A DNA stretch of 64,000 nt from Altererythrobacter sp. TH136. Lineage in GTDB: Bacteria; Pseudomonadota; Alphaproteobacteria; Sphingomonadales; Sphingomonadaceae. Below are positions 8,866-17,250 of this stretch, one piece after another (within the stretch, counting starts at the first letter, position 1; each line of letters begins with the position of its first letter). The notes beneath the pieces are model-generated. The model worked only from the letters and a program-made list of their open reading frames with translations, searched no databases and had not been told where the DNA came from. The stretch lies in assembly GCF_007065885.1 (NCBI RefSeq), contig NZ_CP041409.1, positions 1,213,501 through 1,277,500 of the forward strand, given 5' to 3'. Position numbers and translations under genes: made by a program.

Positions 8866-11513
8866 CAGGGTGCCTCCCAAACTAGAGAGGCGTCGGCCAT
8901 CAGCTCTTTCACGGCACCCAGCTTCCGCGGGCAGTATCCATTGCTCGCGTTAGCGGGGAGAGCGAACCGAAAGTCGTCATACTCGCCCCCACTATCTGGA
9001 CCTATCAGAGCCTTGCCGCTCAACAAGCTGGCTCGCGCAATTCGCAGGTACTGGATGAGACTTTGTAATGCAGCGCCCGGCTCCTGGAGACGAAGTGACA
9101 CATCGTCGCGCGGGTAGAGCAAGACTGCTTCAATCTCGGTTCCATCGCCGAGCAGAGCTTTGACGGCATAGGCGTAAAGGCAGCGCTGAAGTTCTGCGCC
9201 GCCGTTCAGTGCTATAGTCTCGGGCGGCGTTCGGCCTCCCTTATAATCGATTAGCCGTGCTAAGGTTCTGTCGCCCGAAAGGTCCAACCGGTCGATGTAA
9301 CCTGAGATATGAAATCCTGTCGTGGGAATTGGAACCGCCTTTGCTATTTCCCATGGAGATCGCCGAGCTGATTTTCCGTCGTCACGGCCGAAGGCGACTT
9401 CTGTGTAGCTTTTTTGGTTAGGCAGCGGTGGCTCTGAATGTTGAAGAGCCTTGCACGCAACTGCGCTTGTGTCCTCGATCGTCCGTCGCCAAATCATATC
9501 CGGCGGGACGGAGCCGCCTCTTAGCCAGTTGCTTGAAACTTGCTTTGCCGCTTCGGAGACGGCCAACCGGATCTCTTCGGAATTTGATTCCGCGAGCCCC
9601 TTCTGCTCCTCAAGCAGTTGAACAGCTTCATCCAAGATATCGTGAAGCAGGAGTCCGGCTTCTCGTGCATCAAGCACCAGCGCTTTGTTCGCTGCTTGGG
9701 GGGGATTGACGCCCAAAGCATACCGCCAAGTGAAACCTAGGGGATTCCGCAGGAGCTTGGCGAGGGAGCTTGCGGATTGCACACGCTCGAGAGCGGTTAG
9801 GAGCGCTGGTTGCCCTTCTCTGACCAGGCCGTCGTGGGAGGTAATGCTAGGGCTGTGCCAATCTCGCCAGCACTCGATTGCCGACCTTGCCAGATCACTC
9901 GCTGCAAACTCGTTCGATCGGGCCAGCAGGCGATCGCTTTCGCTCATCGCGTTTTGTGGCCGGCGGTTTCTGCGCAGGTGCTTTTCTGCGCCCCGCCCAC
10001 GGAGAAGCGGGCTTTTTCCCAGAAGCCGGCCCTCTTTGTCTCGGCGAGCGCGCGAAAGTACGACCTGAGTAACAGTCGAGGAGATGATTGTTTGGAAGTC
10101 GCGGCGGTCAGCCGCGGTCACTGGCAGAGGGTCGAGTTCTGCACTCGAGATTATGTGATCAGGAAGGAGCCGGTCGTCGGATCCTCTTCTTGGCCAATCG
10201 CTGGAAGTTAACCCAAGGAGGCGAACGTGTTTCCGAGGCGAGCCCGCCAAGGTCGCCGCAGGCATCCACGCGACCGAAACGCAAGGCTCGCCAGCGTCCT
10301 CCTGGCGCATAGCTGCGATCGTCGCGTCGATCTGTCTGGGGCTGCCAGCTACTAGTGCCTTGCGCCATATGTGCAGGGCGTTCCCAGAAAGGAAAAGGCT
10401 GCCTGTTTCCTCCGCGCGGTCCGCGCCTGATGCCAAAGCCTCAATGATCCGCCTCAGCCCAGCCGTGTGGTCGATGCCCCCAGGCCATTGCTCGGCCCCC
10501 ATGGGTTCGAGGAGCCGCTGCCACGATCCCCAAGAGTCTAGAAGAGCCTCTCGAGGCAACACTCTTTGCCATCCGGCCGGGAGCGCCGCGAAGGGTCCAG
10601 AACCAGATAGGAGTGTTGCGAGCCGCCGAACTCGATCTGCGGAAAGCCCGCGCACGAGCACGTCTGCGAGGGCAGCGGCAGCTTGTCCGGAGCGCGTACC
10701 CGTGACGGGTACCCTATGGACAAAATAGAGATCGATGTTGGCGTCCGCGCGTAGCGCGAGGAATTCATCGTCGAATGCCGCTGGCGCCGCTGCGGCGATC
10801 GCGATGTCGGAAGGCTTGGCGATGCCGCTTGTGATCAACTCTCGTGCCCAGCGCAGCGCTTCTATGGCCTCGTGGAGAGGGCTGGCCGTGCTGACTAACT
10901 GAACCTCGGGATCGTGCGCTTCAGTGCGATGAACGGTGACTGCAGTCCCTTCGAGCCAGGCCGGTACCGCTACAGGCCCCGCGTGCCACTGTGTTGGCAG
11001 AACTTCGCCTAAGGCTAGCAGTAAGGGACGCCAGCACGGCGGGAGGTCCCCAAGCCCGATCAGATCAAGGTCACCGAAGAGCGCGGGCGCGTGCCGGAGG
11101 CGTTCCATTGAGCGCGACACCAAGTCGCACGGCCTTTGCATCGATAAAGGTAAGGACTGCAAGACCGCTCGTTCAAGCTCGGCGAGAGCTGCGACACGGG
11201 GATGAAGTGCCGCCCGTGCCTCCAGGTCTATGCCTGCGCGCCAGACCTTCTGCAGAGTCTCTGCGGCAGCGCCTATCATACCCGGCAGCGATTTGATTGG
11301 CCCCAGTTCGCCTAGCTGTACAACCGGTAACGCCCGCTGGATAGCGGTGCGGAGTGCGTCGCCATCAATTGTCTGAGTGAAGCCACCTGCCAATCGTGCA
11401 GCCAGCTGTTCGAAGGACATGATCTGGAGACCGTGGCGATGTTCGCGTGCCGCCTGGAGGCGCGCCTCTCGGGCGGCCAAACGGCCTTGCGCGATGTACG
11501 TCTGCCGCTTCAT
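8865..11513 (-). CDS. AddB-like PD-(D/E)XK nuclease protein, 882 aa
   Basis: Partner of the downstream AddA-like helicase. The C-terminus has a RecB-family nuclease: HISGYIDRLDL, then LARLIDYKGG (~750-760), then ELQRCLYAYAV, giving the D...DxK...Q..Y set. The long N-terminal part has the degenerate helicase-like look of AddB but no Walker A glycine-rich loop, as in structural AddB halves. No Cys cluster typical of iron-sulfur AddB nucleases is obvious. Its last codon overlaps the start of the helicase gene, so the two are coupled and probably form a heterodimer. Could instead be a diverged housekeeping AddB; the neighbours argue against that. Confidence 0.75.
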   Translation of the reverse strand: MKRQTYIAQGRLAAREARLQAAREHRHGLQIMSFEQLAARLAGGFTQTIDGDALRTAIQRALPVVQLGELGPIKSLPGMIGAAAETLQKVWRAGIDLEARAALHPRVAALAELERAVLQSLPLSMQRPCDLVSRSMERLRHAPALFGDLDLIGLGDLPPCWRPLLLALGEVLPTQWHAGPVAVPAWLEGTAVTVHRTEAHDPEVQLVSTASPLHEAIEALRWARELITSGIAKPSDIAIAAAAPAAFDDEFLALRADANIDLYFVHRVPVTGTRSGQAAAALADVLVRGLSADRVRRLATLLSGSGPFAALPAGWQRVLPREALLDSWGSWQRLLEPMGAEQWPGGIDHTAGLRRIIEALASGADRAEETGSLFLSGNALHIWRKALVAGSPRQIDATIAAMRQEDAGEPCVSVAWMPAATLAGSPRKHVRLLGLTSSDWPRRGSDDRLLPDHIISSAELDPLPVTAADRRDFQTIISSTVTQVVLSRARRDKEGRLLGKSPLLRGRGAEKHLRRNRRPQNAMSESDRLLARSNEFAASDLARSAIECWRDWHSPSITSHDGLVREGQPALLTALERVQSASSLAKLLRNPLGFTWRYALGVNPPQAANKALVLDAREAGLLLHDILDEAVQLLEEQKGLAESNSEEIRLAVSEAAKQVSSNWLRGGSVPPDMIWRRTIEDTSAVACKALQHSEPPLPNQKSYTEVAFGRDDGKSARRSPWEIAKAVPIPTTGFHISGYIDRLDLSGDRTLARLIDYKGGRTPPETIALNGGAELQRCLYAYAVKALLGDGTEIEAVLLYPRDDVSLRLQEPGAALQSLIQYLRIARASLLSGKALIGPDSGGEYDDFRFALPANASNGYCPRKLGAVKELMADASLVWEAP

Positions 11514-11606
11514 CCCAAACCCCCGACCCGTGTCCCACTGTCAGGTGCCACAACACAGGACCCACAAACAACTACTCTCCCCGCTCCACCTCGAGGTGCG
11601 CTAAAT

Positions 11607-12137
11607 CTACCGGCGATGCTGCACCCCCAGTACATGGCGCTCTTGGGCTCGAGACTGGATTGCCCCAGGGCGCACTTTCCGAACCGCTTGGATCGCCTCT
11701 GCTGGTTGCCATCCAAGTTCGACAAGGAGCCGCGCAGCGAGAGTTCCAGCTCGGCCGAGGCCGAGGTTGCAGTGAAGGAACACAGCACTTCCGCTGAGCA
11801 AGAGCGATCGGATTGCGGCTCCGTGCTGGCGCCATCCCTCTTCGAACGTCCTCGAAGGCGCAGACATGTCGCGCACCGGCAGGTGGTACCACGCGAGGGA
11901 CCGTTCCCGCACAGCGGCGCCGAGTTGCGGCACTCGGAGCGCGTTCAGCTCGTCGTCGCCCAGCAGAGTGACGACTGCAGCCGCGCCCCAGTGAGCAACC
12001 CGGTCCAGATCCTCGACCAACGACGCAACTTTTCCCGGACAGGCGCCGAGTGCGATCCGTCCCCGGGATGGCCCGACTTCAATAAACGGTAAGCCTACGC
12101 CTAGGCCCGCAGTGCTTCTGTTTTCATCTCTTTCCAT
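11607..12137 (-). CDS. cysteine-dependent protein phosphatase (dual-specificity/tyrosine type), 176 aa
   Basis: The signature FLHCNLGLGRAG gives HCxxGxxR with Cys123 and Arg129; HLPVRD supplies a likely general acid Asp90. The N-terminal GRIALGACPGK and WGAAAVVTLLGDDEL match CDKN3-like and related dual-specificity phosphatases. It hydrolyses phosphate from Tyr/Ser/Thr or possibly another phosphoester substrate. The ATG at 12137 has AGAAGGG upstream. It leads a four-gene leftward operon with the AddB-like, AddA-like and PGN_0703-like proteins and diverges from the AAA ATPase gene. No kinase is encoded nearby, so its substrate is unknown; it may instead act on nucleotides or RNA 5' ends. Confidence 0.8.
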   Translation of the reverse strand: MERDENRSTAGLGVGLPFIEVGPSRGRIALGACPGKVASLVEDLDRVAHWGAAAVVTLLGDDELNALRVPQLGAAVRERSLAWYHLPVRDMSAPSRTFEEGWRQHGAAIRSLLLSGSAVFLHCNLGLGRAGTLAARLLVELGWQPAEAIQAVRKVRPGAIQSRAQERHVLGVQHRR

Positions 12138-12155
12138 GCGACCCTTCTACTGGAG

Positions 12156-12283
12156 CGACACGACAATTGCGGTCGCTGTCCATTTCACTCGTCATTTTTC
12201 CCCATCGAAGTCAGATGATCCGTGTTCGGGCGCCCTGCGATACGTGTCGTACGGCGTTAAAAACGACCGCCTTTGTCGTGTCG
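12156..12283. promoter_or_regulatory. divergent control region with a long inverted repeat
   Basis: Between the phosphatase start and the AAA ATPase gene, CGACACGACAATTGCGGTCG (12156-12175) is matched in inverse orientation at 12264-12283; the second copy reverse-complemented agrees at 18 of 20 positions. A related TACGTGTCGTA lies between them at 12241-12251. Paired inverted sites about 108 bp apart in a divergent promoter region suggest a dimeric regulator that bridges or occludes both promoters. The WYL protein encoded at 15612-16607 is the obvious candidate, by inference only. I could not place -35/-10 boxes confidently. Confidence 0.6.
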
Positions 12284-12319
12284 GTGTGTGATTCAGGCTT
12301 TCCCCAGAGGAGAGTCGCC

Positions 12320-14377
12320 ATTTCCAGCCGCTACCGCCGCCAGATCGAAAAGCTTCCGCAGAGCATGCCCGTCGGCGAGCGCATTGTTCTGGGACAAGTC
12401 GCCGCGCGGTCCCTGGCTACCGTTTCTCCGTTTACTCTGAGGCATCGCGGCACAGAGGTCCTCGATTTCGTCGATCGGATCGGCCGTGAATTCGGAGTTC
12501 CCGCTCCAGCGGACGAGGTACGACAGTCTCGCGAAGGCGACCCCGACCTAGATTGTAAGCTTAGCCAGCGGCTCAATGCCCTACAGAAGTGCTTGCCCGC
12601 GCTGAGGAGCACTGGCTTGGACAAGCGCCTGCACTGGCTCTCGGTCACGGTGGGCTTGGATCGCCTCGATACCGAAGTTCTCAAGCACTTGGTCCGAGCT
12701 CACATCTACGAGCCCTATGGCACGCTGATGAACTTCTTCGGCGAAGGCCATGCCGGGCGGGGCGAGGTGAACATCGAGGGTCTTGCCGCGGCCACCGGCC
12801 GGCAGCCGCTGCTTATCCATCGTCGCCTCGAGGCGCAGTCGTCGTTGCGCCAGGCCGGCCTGGTGCGCGACTGCCGCGGCGGCGACTACGGTACTACTAA
12901 CTTTGCGGTCCGTGTTGCTCGGCTGCGCAGTGTGCAACCAGCTGTTCTCGCTAGGCACATTCTTTCCACGGCTCCGCCTTCTTCACTTGAGTGGGCTGAC
13001 TTTGGTCACCTGGGCGAGCCTGCCGAGCTGGCCAAACAGCTGATTGTCGAGGCAGCCAGGCGTCGCTGTGGCATCAACATTCTGCTCTATGGCCGCCCCG
13101 GCACCGGTAAGTCAGAATTTGCCCGGGTGCTTGCCGAAACTGCGAGGCTTCACCCGGTCCTGGTCGGAGCCACCGATGAAGAGGGAGGTGAGCCCGACCG
13201 CTCCGAAAGGCTTGCCCACCTCGCTGTTTGCCGCTCGTTAGTGCGCGCTTCGCCGAGGCATTTGTTAGTCGTCGACGAAGCGGAAGATCTGATGATCCGC
13301 CCGGTCTTTGGTCTTAGGGACGGCGGCAACTCTAAGCTCTACCTCAACCGGCTTGTGGAGAGCTCCACCTCACCAACGGTGTGGATTGTCAATCAGCCTG
13401 ATCTGCTCGGAGGTCCGGTGCTCCGGCGTATGGCGCTGGCGCTGGAGTTCAGCCTGCCGTCTCGAGCTGTGCGCAGGCGAGTGCTTGAACGCTTGGCCAT
13501 AGCGGAGGACGTTCCGTTCCGCGCTGCGGATCTTGCCGGTCTGTCCAAGATCGAAGTGGCTCCCGCGGTGTTGGCAAGCGCTGTTCGCGCTGCTGCTTGG
13601 ACCGATAAGGAGCCACACACGGCCGCACTTGCCGCAAGATCCATTCAGAAGGTCATGGGTGGCTCGATCCGCCCCGACGACGATCGGGTTGCCGATTTCG
13701 ACCCTTCGCTTTCTGAAGGGGATATGGACCTGAACCGGCTGGTCGATCGGCTCGCCCGTGCCACCAGCCAAGCATGGTCTCTTTTGGCCGCCGGCCCACC
13801 TGGGACAGGCAAGAGCGCACTTGCCCGCCACATCGCCGCACAAGCAGGCATGGATGTTTTGGAGCGGCGCGCTTCGGACCTTCTGAACATGTTCGTCGGC
13901 GGCACCGAGAAGGCGATCGCTGAAGCTTTCCGTGAGGCCGCTGACACTAAGGCGATGCTCATCATCGATGAGGCTGACACCCTCTTGCGCAACCGCTCTC
14001 TTGCCCAGCGCTCCTGGGAGGTGAGCATGACAAACGAGATGCTCACTTGGATGGAGCGCTCTCCTACTCCCTTCGTGGCCACCACGAACCTTCGCGAGTC
14101 GCTAGATCCGGCGACTTCAAGGCGCTTTCTCTTCAAGGTGGAGTTGCAGGGTCTCACCCCCGCAAAAGCGCGCCGCCTTTTCCAGCATTATTTCGGCAGC
14201 GAGCCGCCGAGCACTCTCGATCACGTTCCGGAGCTTGCCCCAGGGGACTTCGCCCTTGTGGCCCGCAAAGCGCGTCTTCTCGGGATCACCGAACCGTCCC
14301 GCCTGGTGGAACTACTGGAAGTCGAAAGCCTCGCTAAAGGAGCTCGTCATGAAAAGCGGATCGGCTTCGGATTCTGA
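12320..14377 (+). CDS. tandem AAA+ ATPase, about 685 aa
   Basis: Two AAA+ modules follow a ~240-residue helical N-terminal region. Module 1: NILLYGRPGTGKSEFA (~255-268) and LLVVDEAED (~315). Module 2: LLAAGPPGTGKSALA (~488-500) and MLIIDEADTLL (~546), then TTNLRESLDPATSRRF as the sensor/arginine-finger region. It should form ATP-driven rings that remodel protein or DNA complexes (COG0464-like). The frame is open from 12167 but that part reads poorly. The best ribosome-binding site (AGGAG at ~12308) precedes an in-frame ATT at 12320; GTGs at 12278 and 12284 or an ATG at 12215 are alternatives. It is followed 86 bases later by the PcfJ-like gene. Confidence 0.8.
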   Translation: MSSRYRRQIEKLPQSMPVGERIVLGQVAARSLATVSPFTLRHRGTEVLDFVDRIGREFGVPAPADEVRQSREGDPDLDCKLSQRLNALQKCLPALRSTGLDKRLHWLSVTVGLDRLDTEVLKHLVRAHIYEPYGTLMNFFGEGHAGRGEVNIEGLAAATGRQPLLIHRRLEAQSSLRQAGLVRDCRGGDYGTTNFAVRVARLRSVQPAVLARHILSTAPPSSLEWADFGHLGEPAELAKQLIVEAARRRCGINILLYGRPGTGKSEFARVLAETARLHPVLVGATDEEGGEPDRSERLAHLAVCRSLVRASPRHLLVVDEAEDLMIRPVFGLRDGGNSKLYLNRLVESSTSPTVWIVNQPDLLGGPVLRRMALALEFSLPSRAVRRRVLERLAIAEDVPFRAADLAGLSKIEVAPAVLASAVRAAAWTDKEPHTAALAARSIQKVMGGSIRPDDDRVADFDPSLSEGDMDLNRLVDRLARATSQAWSLLAAGPPGTGKSALARHIAAQAGMDVLERRASDLLNMFVGGTEKAIAEAFREAADTKAMLIIDEADTLLRNRSLAQRSWEVSMTNEMLTWMERSPTPFVATTNLRESLDPATSRRFLFKVELQGLTPAKARRLFQHYFGSEPPSTLDHVPELAPGDFALVARKARLLGITEPSRLVELLEVESLAKGARHEKRIGFGF

Positions 14378-14463
14378 GGAACTGACCTGCGAAGTCACCA
14401 CCCCCTAAAAAGCTTCGTCCTCCTCAGCGGGCCAAGTTCCGAAGAAGCCTGAAAGGATCATCC

Positions 14464-15579
14464 GTGACCTTAATCCAGTCCGCGAAACCTCTCACGCCCG
14501 TCAAAGCGTCTTGGTGGCTAGAGGCTGTCTGCGCCTTGGACAGCCAAGCTCCGGGCTTTGCTGGTGCTGCGCTTAAAGCTTCAGACGGCAGACGGCAGCT
14601 TATCGCCGCCGGCTTGTCGACTGCGAGGCCGCATCTCCTGCAGACCGATGAGAGAGGTCGGCGTGACCGAACGAACTTACACCCACTCGAGCGGGTCAGA
14701 CCGGGCGAAGCATCGGAATTGCTGCTGTCGGGCTCCGCGCGCGAGATAGCATCGCTGACATTGGGCAGTTGCCCGCCCGGCTTCCGGCGCCTTTTGAACA
14801 GCGCCGGCCCCCAGCCTCAGCCACGCCAGTTCTACCCTCGCCTCCACTCCATCCTCTCGGCCCCAGAGAAACGGCCACTCGCCCGCGTCCTGCTTCACAC
14901 TCAGCAGCTGGACATGGATCGCCTGAGGACTCTCGAGCGCCTGCCTGCGCTGTTCCTCCGCCCGGGCGTCGCGGAGCAGATTGAACACATTCAAGTTGAC
15001 GATCTTCACGCCGTCCTGGACGTCATTCGGGCTGTGTGCCCCGATGCGACCGACGCTGCTTTACGGGAGAGCGCGAAGTCGCTCAGTCGAGGGAAGTCAC
15101 TGCCCTGGTTTGTGGACACTTGGCTGGCTCGGGCCAAGCTTCCGGCCCCTCCGGTAGCAGGAGACGATCAGGTTAGGCCTCTGACGACGGTGAAGGAGAT
15201 GAGGCGAGCCGCGGCGGAGTTCCGCAACTGTCTGCGAACCCTGACCATCCCGGCCCTGAAGGGGGACCTTTTTTTCTACGAGTGCACAGAGACCCGGCCA
15301 GCTGTGCTTGCCGAGGTGGCGAGGCGCGACGACGAGTGCTACTTGAAAGGCGTTCACACGGTTGGCAATCGGCCTGTTCCTGTACGCGCCCGCCGCGTTG
15401 TAGAAACTTGGTTCGCTAATGCGGGTCTGAAGCGGCGGGTGGATCAAGGAGCGGACGTCTGGCGCTTTGTTTCATACATGTGCAACGAGCACGAACGGCA
15501 ATCCAGGAGGCGTAGGCACGGCGATGACTTGGATGACTTGCTGGCGGAATTCGATGCTGAATTTGACCACCTTTTCTAG
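14464..15579 (+). CDS. unknown protein with PcfJ-like C-terminal region, 371 aa
   Basis: The GTG start has AAAGGATCATCC upstream, and the gene follows the AAA ATPase as its likely operon partner. Residues ~235-320 (PLTTVKEMRRAAAEFRNCLR, LKGDLFFYE, YLKGVHTVGNRPV) resemble the layout of PcfJ-like proteins: a threshold helix, an NC(L/V) site, a short β hairpin and a G..N turn. The C-terminus is strongly charged (RRRRHGDDLDDLL). No membrane segment or catalytic motif is clear. PcfJ-like proteins are uncharacterised and occur on mobile elements; the assignment is weak. It converges with the WYL regulator gene. Confidence 0.6.
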   Translation: MTLIQSAKPLTPVKASWWLEAVCALDSQAPGFAGAALKASDGRRQLIAAGLSTARPHLLQTDERGRRDRTNLHPLERVRPGEASELLLSGSAREIASLTLGSCPPGFRRLLNSAGPQPQPRQFYPRLHSILSAPEKRPLARVLLHTQQLDMDRLRTLERLPALFLRPGVAEQIEHIQVDDLHAVLDVIRAVCPDATDAALRESAKSLSRGKSLPWFVDTWLARAKLPAPPVAGDDQVRPLTTVKEMRRAAAEFRNCLRTLTIPALKGDLFFYECTETRPAVLAEVARRDDECYLKGVHTVGNRPVPVRARRVVETWFANAGLKRRVDQGADVWRFVSYMCNEHERQSRRRRHGDDLDDLLAEFDAEFDHLF

Positions 15580-15611
15580 CTGCGCGACCGCCAGCCGCAG
15601 CATCAAAGCTT

Positions 15612-16607
15612 CTAGCAATTGGGTCCTGAGCGTCTGTAGCGGCACCTGATGGCTTCTACCTCCGCCAGCAGTATCTTCTTCAGCTCCGGCGGCTCAAGTA
15701 CCATGACCGCACCGCCCCAGGTCATGAGGTGGCGAGCGATCTCAAGTAAGCCGCCTGCAGTAAACCGGACTTCGATCTCTCCGCTGGGCAAGCGTTCGAC
15801 TTCTTGTGAAGGGTGGAACAGGAATCTCTCGACGGAGGGCGCAACTTCGGCGTCGAACCGAACCCTGATGGCGCGTGGTTCTTCCTGAAAGGCTCCGAAC
15901 GATCGGGCGGCGTAGGAAATCAGGTCGAAGTCTTCGGGCGGTCCGTTGCAGGGAGCGCCGAGGTCTGCCTCGGAGATTCGATCCAGCCGCCACAGCACCG
16001 GGTCCTCGCGCCCAGCCTCAGGACCTACCAAGTAGTACGCCTTGCCGTACAGGAAGCCGTACGGTTCGACGGTCCTGAGCGCGGGCGCTCCTGCGGGTCC
16101 GCTGTAGAAGAACGTCGCCTGGCAGCCCGAGAGCACTGCCTTCCGCAAAGTGTAGAGTGTGTCACTGTTCGTCAGCGGCCGGGGACCCGCTTGGGTGGCC
16201 ATTACCTGAGTGCTTGTCAGTGCCTCAAGGTCCGGCTCGACGCGTCGGCGAACCGCCGGGCGCTGTGCCGATTTGATCTTGCCGGCAACCGACCTGAGGA
16301 GGCTTGCGCGCGCCTCTCCCCCTGAGGCTTCCAGCGCAGCGGCGGCTGCGTCCAGTTCGGCCAGCTCCTCCGCCGTCGGCGACTGCATGAAGCTGTCCAG
16401 CCCGCCTGAAATGCGGAATCGTTTCTGCCGGCCGGACGTAATCTCCTCCATCTGGGGGAAGATGACTCTGAGGGCGTCTCGCATGCGCTCCGCCGTGCGC
16501 CTGTTGGCGCGCAGCATCTCGGCCATCTCGTCAAGGGTGTACCCCTCTCCGCTTCCGGCGAGGGCCTTGGCGAGTTCCAGTACTTTGACGGTGTTGTAGT
16601 GACGCAC
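15612..16607 (-). CDS. WYL-domain transcriptional regulator, 331 aa
   Basis: An N-terminal winged HTH (VLELAKALAG, then YTLDEMAEMLRANRRTAERM) is followed by a WYL domain around residues 155-250 (LRKAVLSGCQATFFYSGPAG, VEPYGFLYGKAYYLVG, WRLDRI) and a C-terminal β extension. WYL proteins bind nucleic-acid or nucleotide ligands and regulate defence loci. The frame is open further upstream to 16889, but the GTG at 16607 gives the standard N-terminus (VRHYNTVKVLELAK) and has a G-rich ribosome-binding site. Transcribed towards the PcfJ-like gene and away from the unknown gene at 16729. It could silence the whole cluster until infection; that is inferred from known WYL-controlled systems such as BREX and CBASS loci. 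Confidence 0.85.
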   Translation of the reverse strand: MRHYNTVKVLELAKALAGSGEGYTLDEMAEMLRANRRTAERMRDALRVIFPQMEEITSGRQKRFRISGGLDSFMQSPTAEELAELDAAAAALEASGGEARASLLRSVAGKIKSAQRPAVRRRVEPDLEALTSTQVMATQAGPRPLTNSDTLYTLRKAVLSGCQATFFYSGPAGAPALRTVEPYGFLYGKAYYLVGPEAGREDPVLWRLDRISEADLGAPCNGPPEDFDLISYAARSFGAFQEEPRAIRVRFDAEVAPSVERFLFHPSQEVERLPSGEIEVRFTAGGLLEIARHLMTWGGAVMVLEPPELKKILLAEVEAIRCRYRRSGPNC

Positions 16608-16728
16608 CAGCTGCCCCCCACTCGGCAGAGGTTGCCAAGGCGTGATGCTGGATAGTCCGTTGACCCCAAGCCGAACAAGACCGTTTCTGTCGTATAGGCC
16701 GCTTAGAGCGTCGTCAGGAGGTGCTGGC

Positions 16729-17223
16729 GTGGAAAAGAAGACACTGGTCGGGTTCAACTGCTTCCGGCGAAATCTCAAAGACCAGGCGGGCAGCTTTCGA
16801 GTGTGGTCCCAGACCCTTGACGAGCGTCTGGCAAGGAGCAGGGCTCGGAGGGAGGCGAAGGAAGCGGAGGCGGCGGCATCCGGGCCCAAGCTTCAGCAGC
16901 CGACGCTCATCATTCGCCTGATGCCCGCGGTTTACCGGCCTATTCCAATCAGTGTCCGCGTCGGCACAGCCGCGGTTAGCTTCGGGTTGAACGTTAGCTT
17001 TGTTCAACATCCGAAGCCTTTTGATGCCGACGGTCGTCTAGCCGAGGATTGCCGGCGAGCAATCCTCAAGGGCGCGCTGGAAGCTTCCGAGCACTTCAGG
17101 ATGCGTATGTGCCTCCAATGGGCGGAGGGGGAGTCGACTTATGTCGAGCCGGACGGCAGCTACAGAGACTTCGACGCTGCTCCAGGCCGCGGCCTGAAAG
17201 TTGGTCTGGGATGCGCGATCTGA
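16729..17223 (+). CDS. unknown protein, 164 aa
   Basis: The GTG start is preceded by AGGAGG at good spacing, a stronger signal than the upstream in-frame ATGs. The N-terminal third is basic and helical with a run of Arg, Lys, Glu and Ala (RSRARREAKEAEAAASGP), likely a coiled coil or disordered linker. The C-terminal part is β-rich (TLIIRLMPAVYRPIPISVRV, VSFGLNVSFVQHP). Nothing identifies a catalytic site. It diverges from the WYL regulator, sharing a ~120-base promoter region, so it is probably part of the same regulated cluster. No family recognised. Confidence 0.55.
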   Translation: MEKKTLVGFNCFRRNLKDQAGSFRVWSQTLDERLARSRARREAKEAEAAASGPKLQQPTLIIRLMPAVYRPIPISVRVGTAAVSFGLNVSFVQHPKPFDADGRLAEDCRRAILKGALEASEHFRMRMCLQWAEGESTYVEPDGSYRDFDAAPGRGLKVGLGCAI

Positions 17224-17250
17224 CCCTTAGCAGGTGCGAAGGGCTGGATG

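Noticed and set aside
11433..12092. Rightward 219-aa open frame opposite the phosphatase
   Set aside because: Antisense shadow of the phosphatase and AddB-like start; the opposite strand has clear phosphatase motifs.
15635..15650. CTGTAGCGGCACC resembling the tRNA-Thr 3' end (CTGTAAGCGGCACC)
   Set aside because: Only 13 bases with one gap, inside the WYL coding sequence; too short to call an attachment site.
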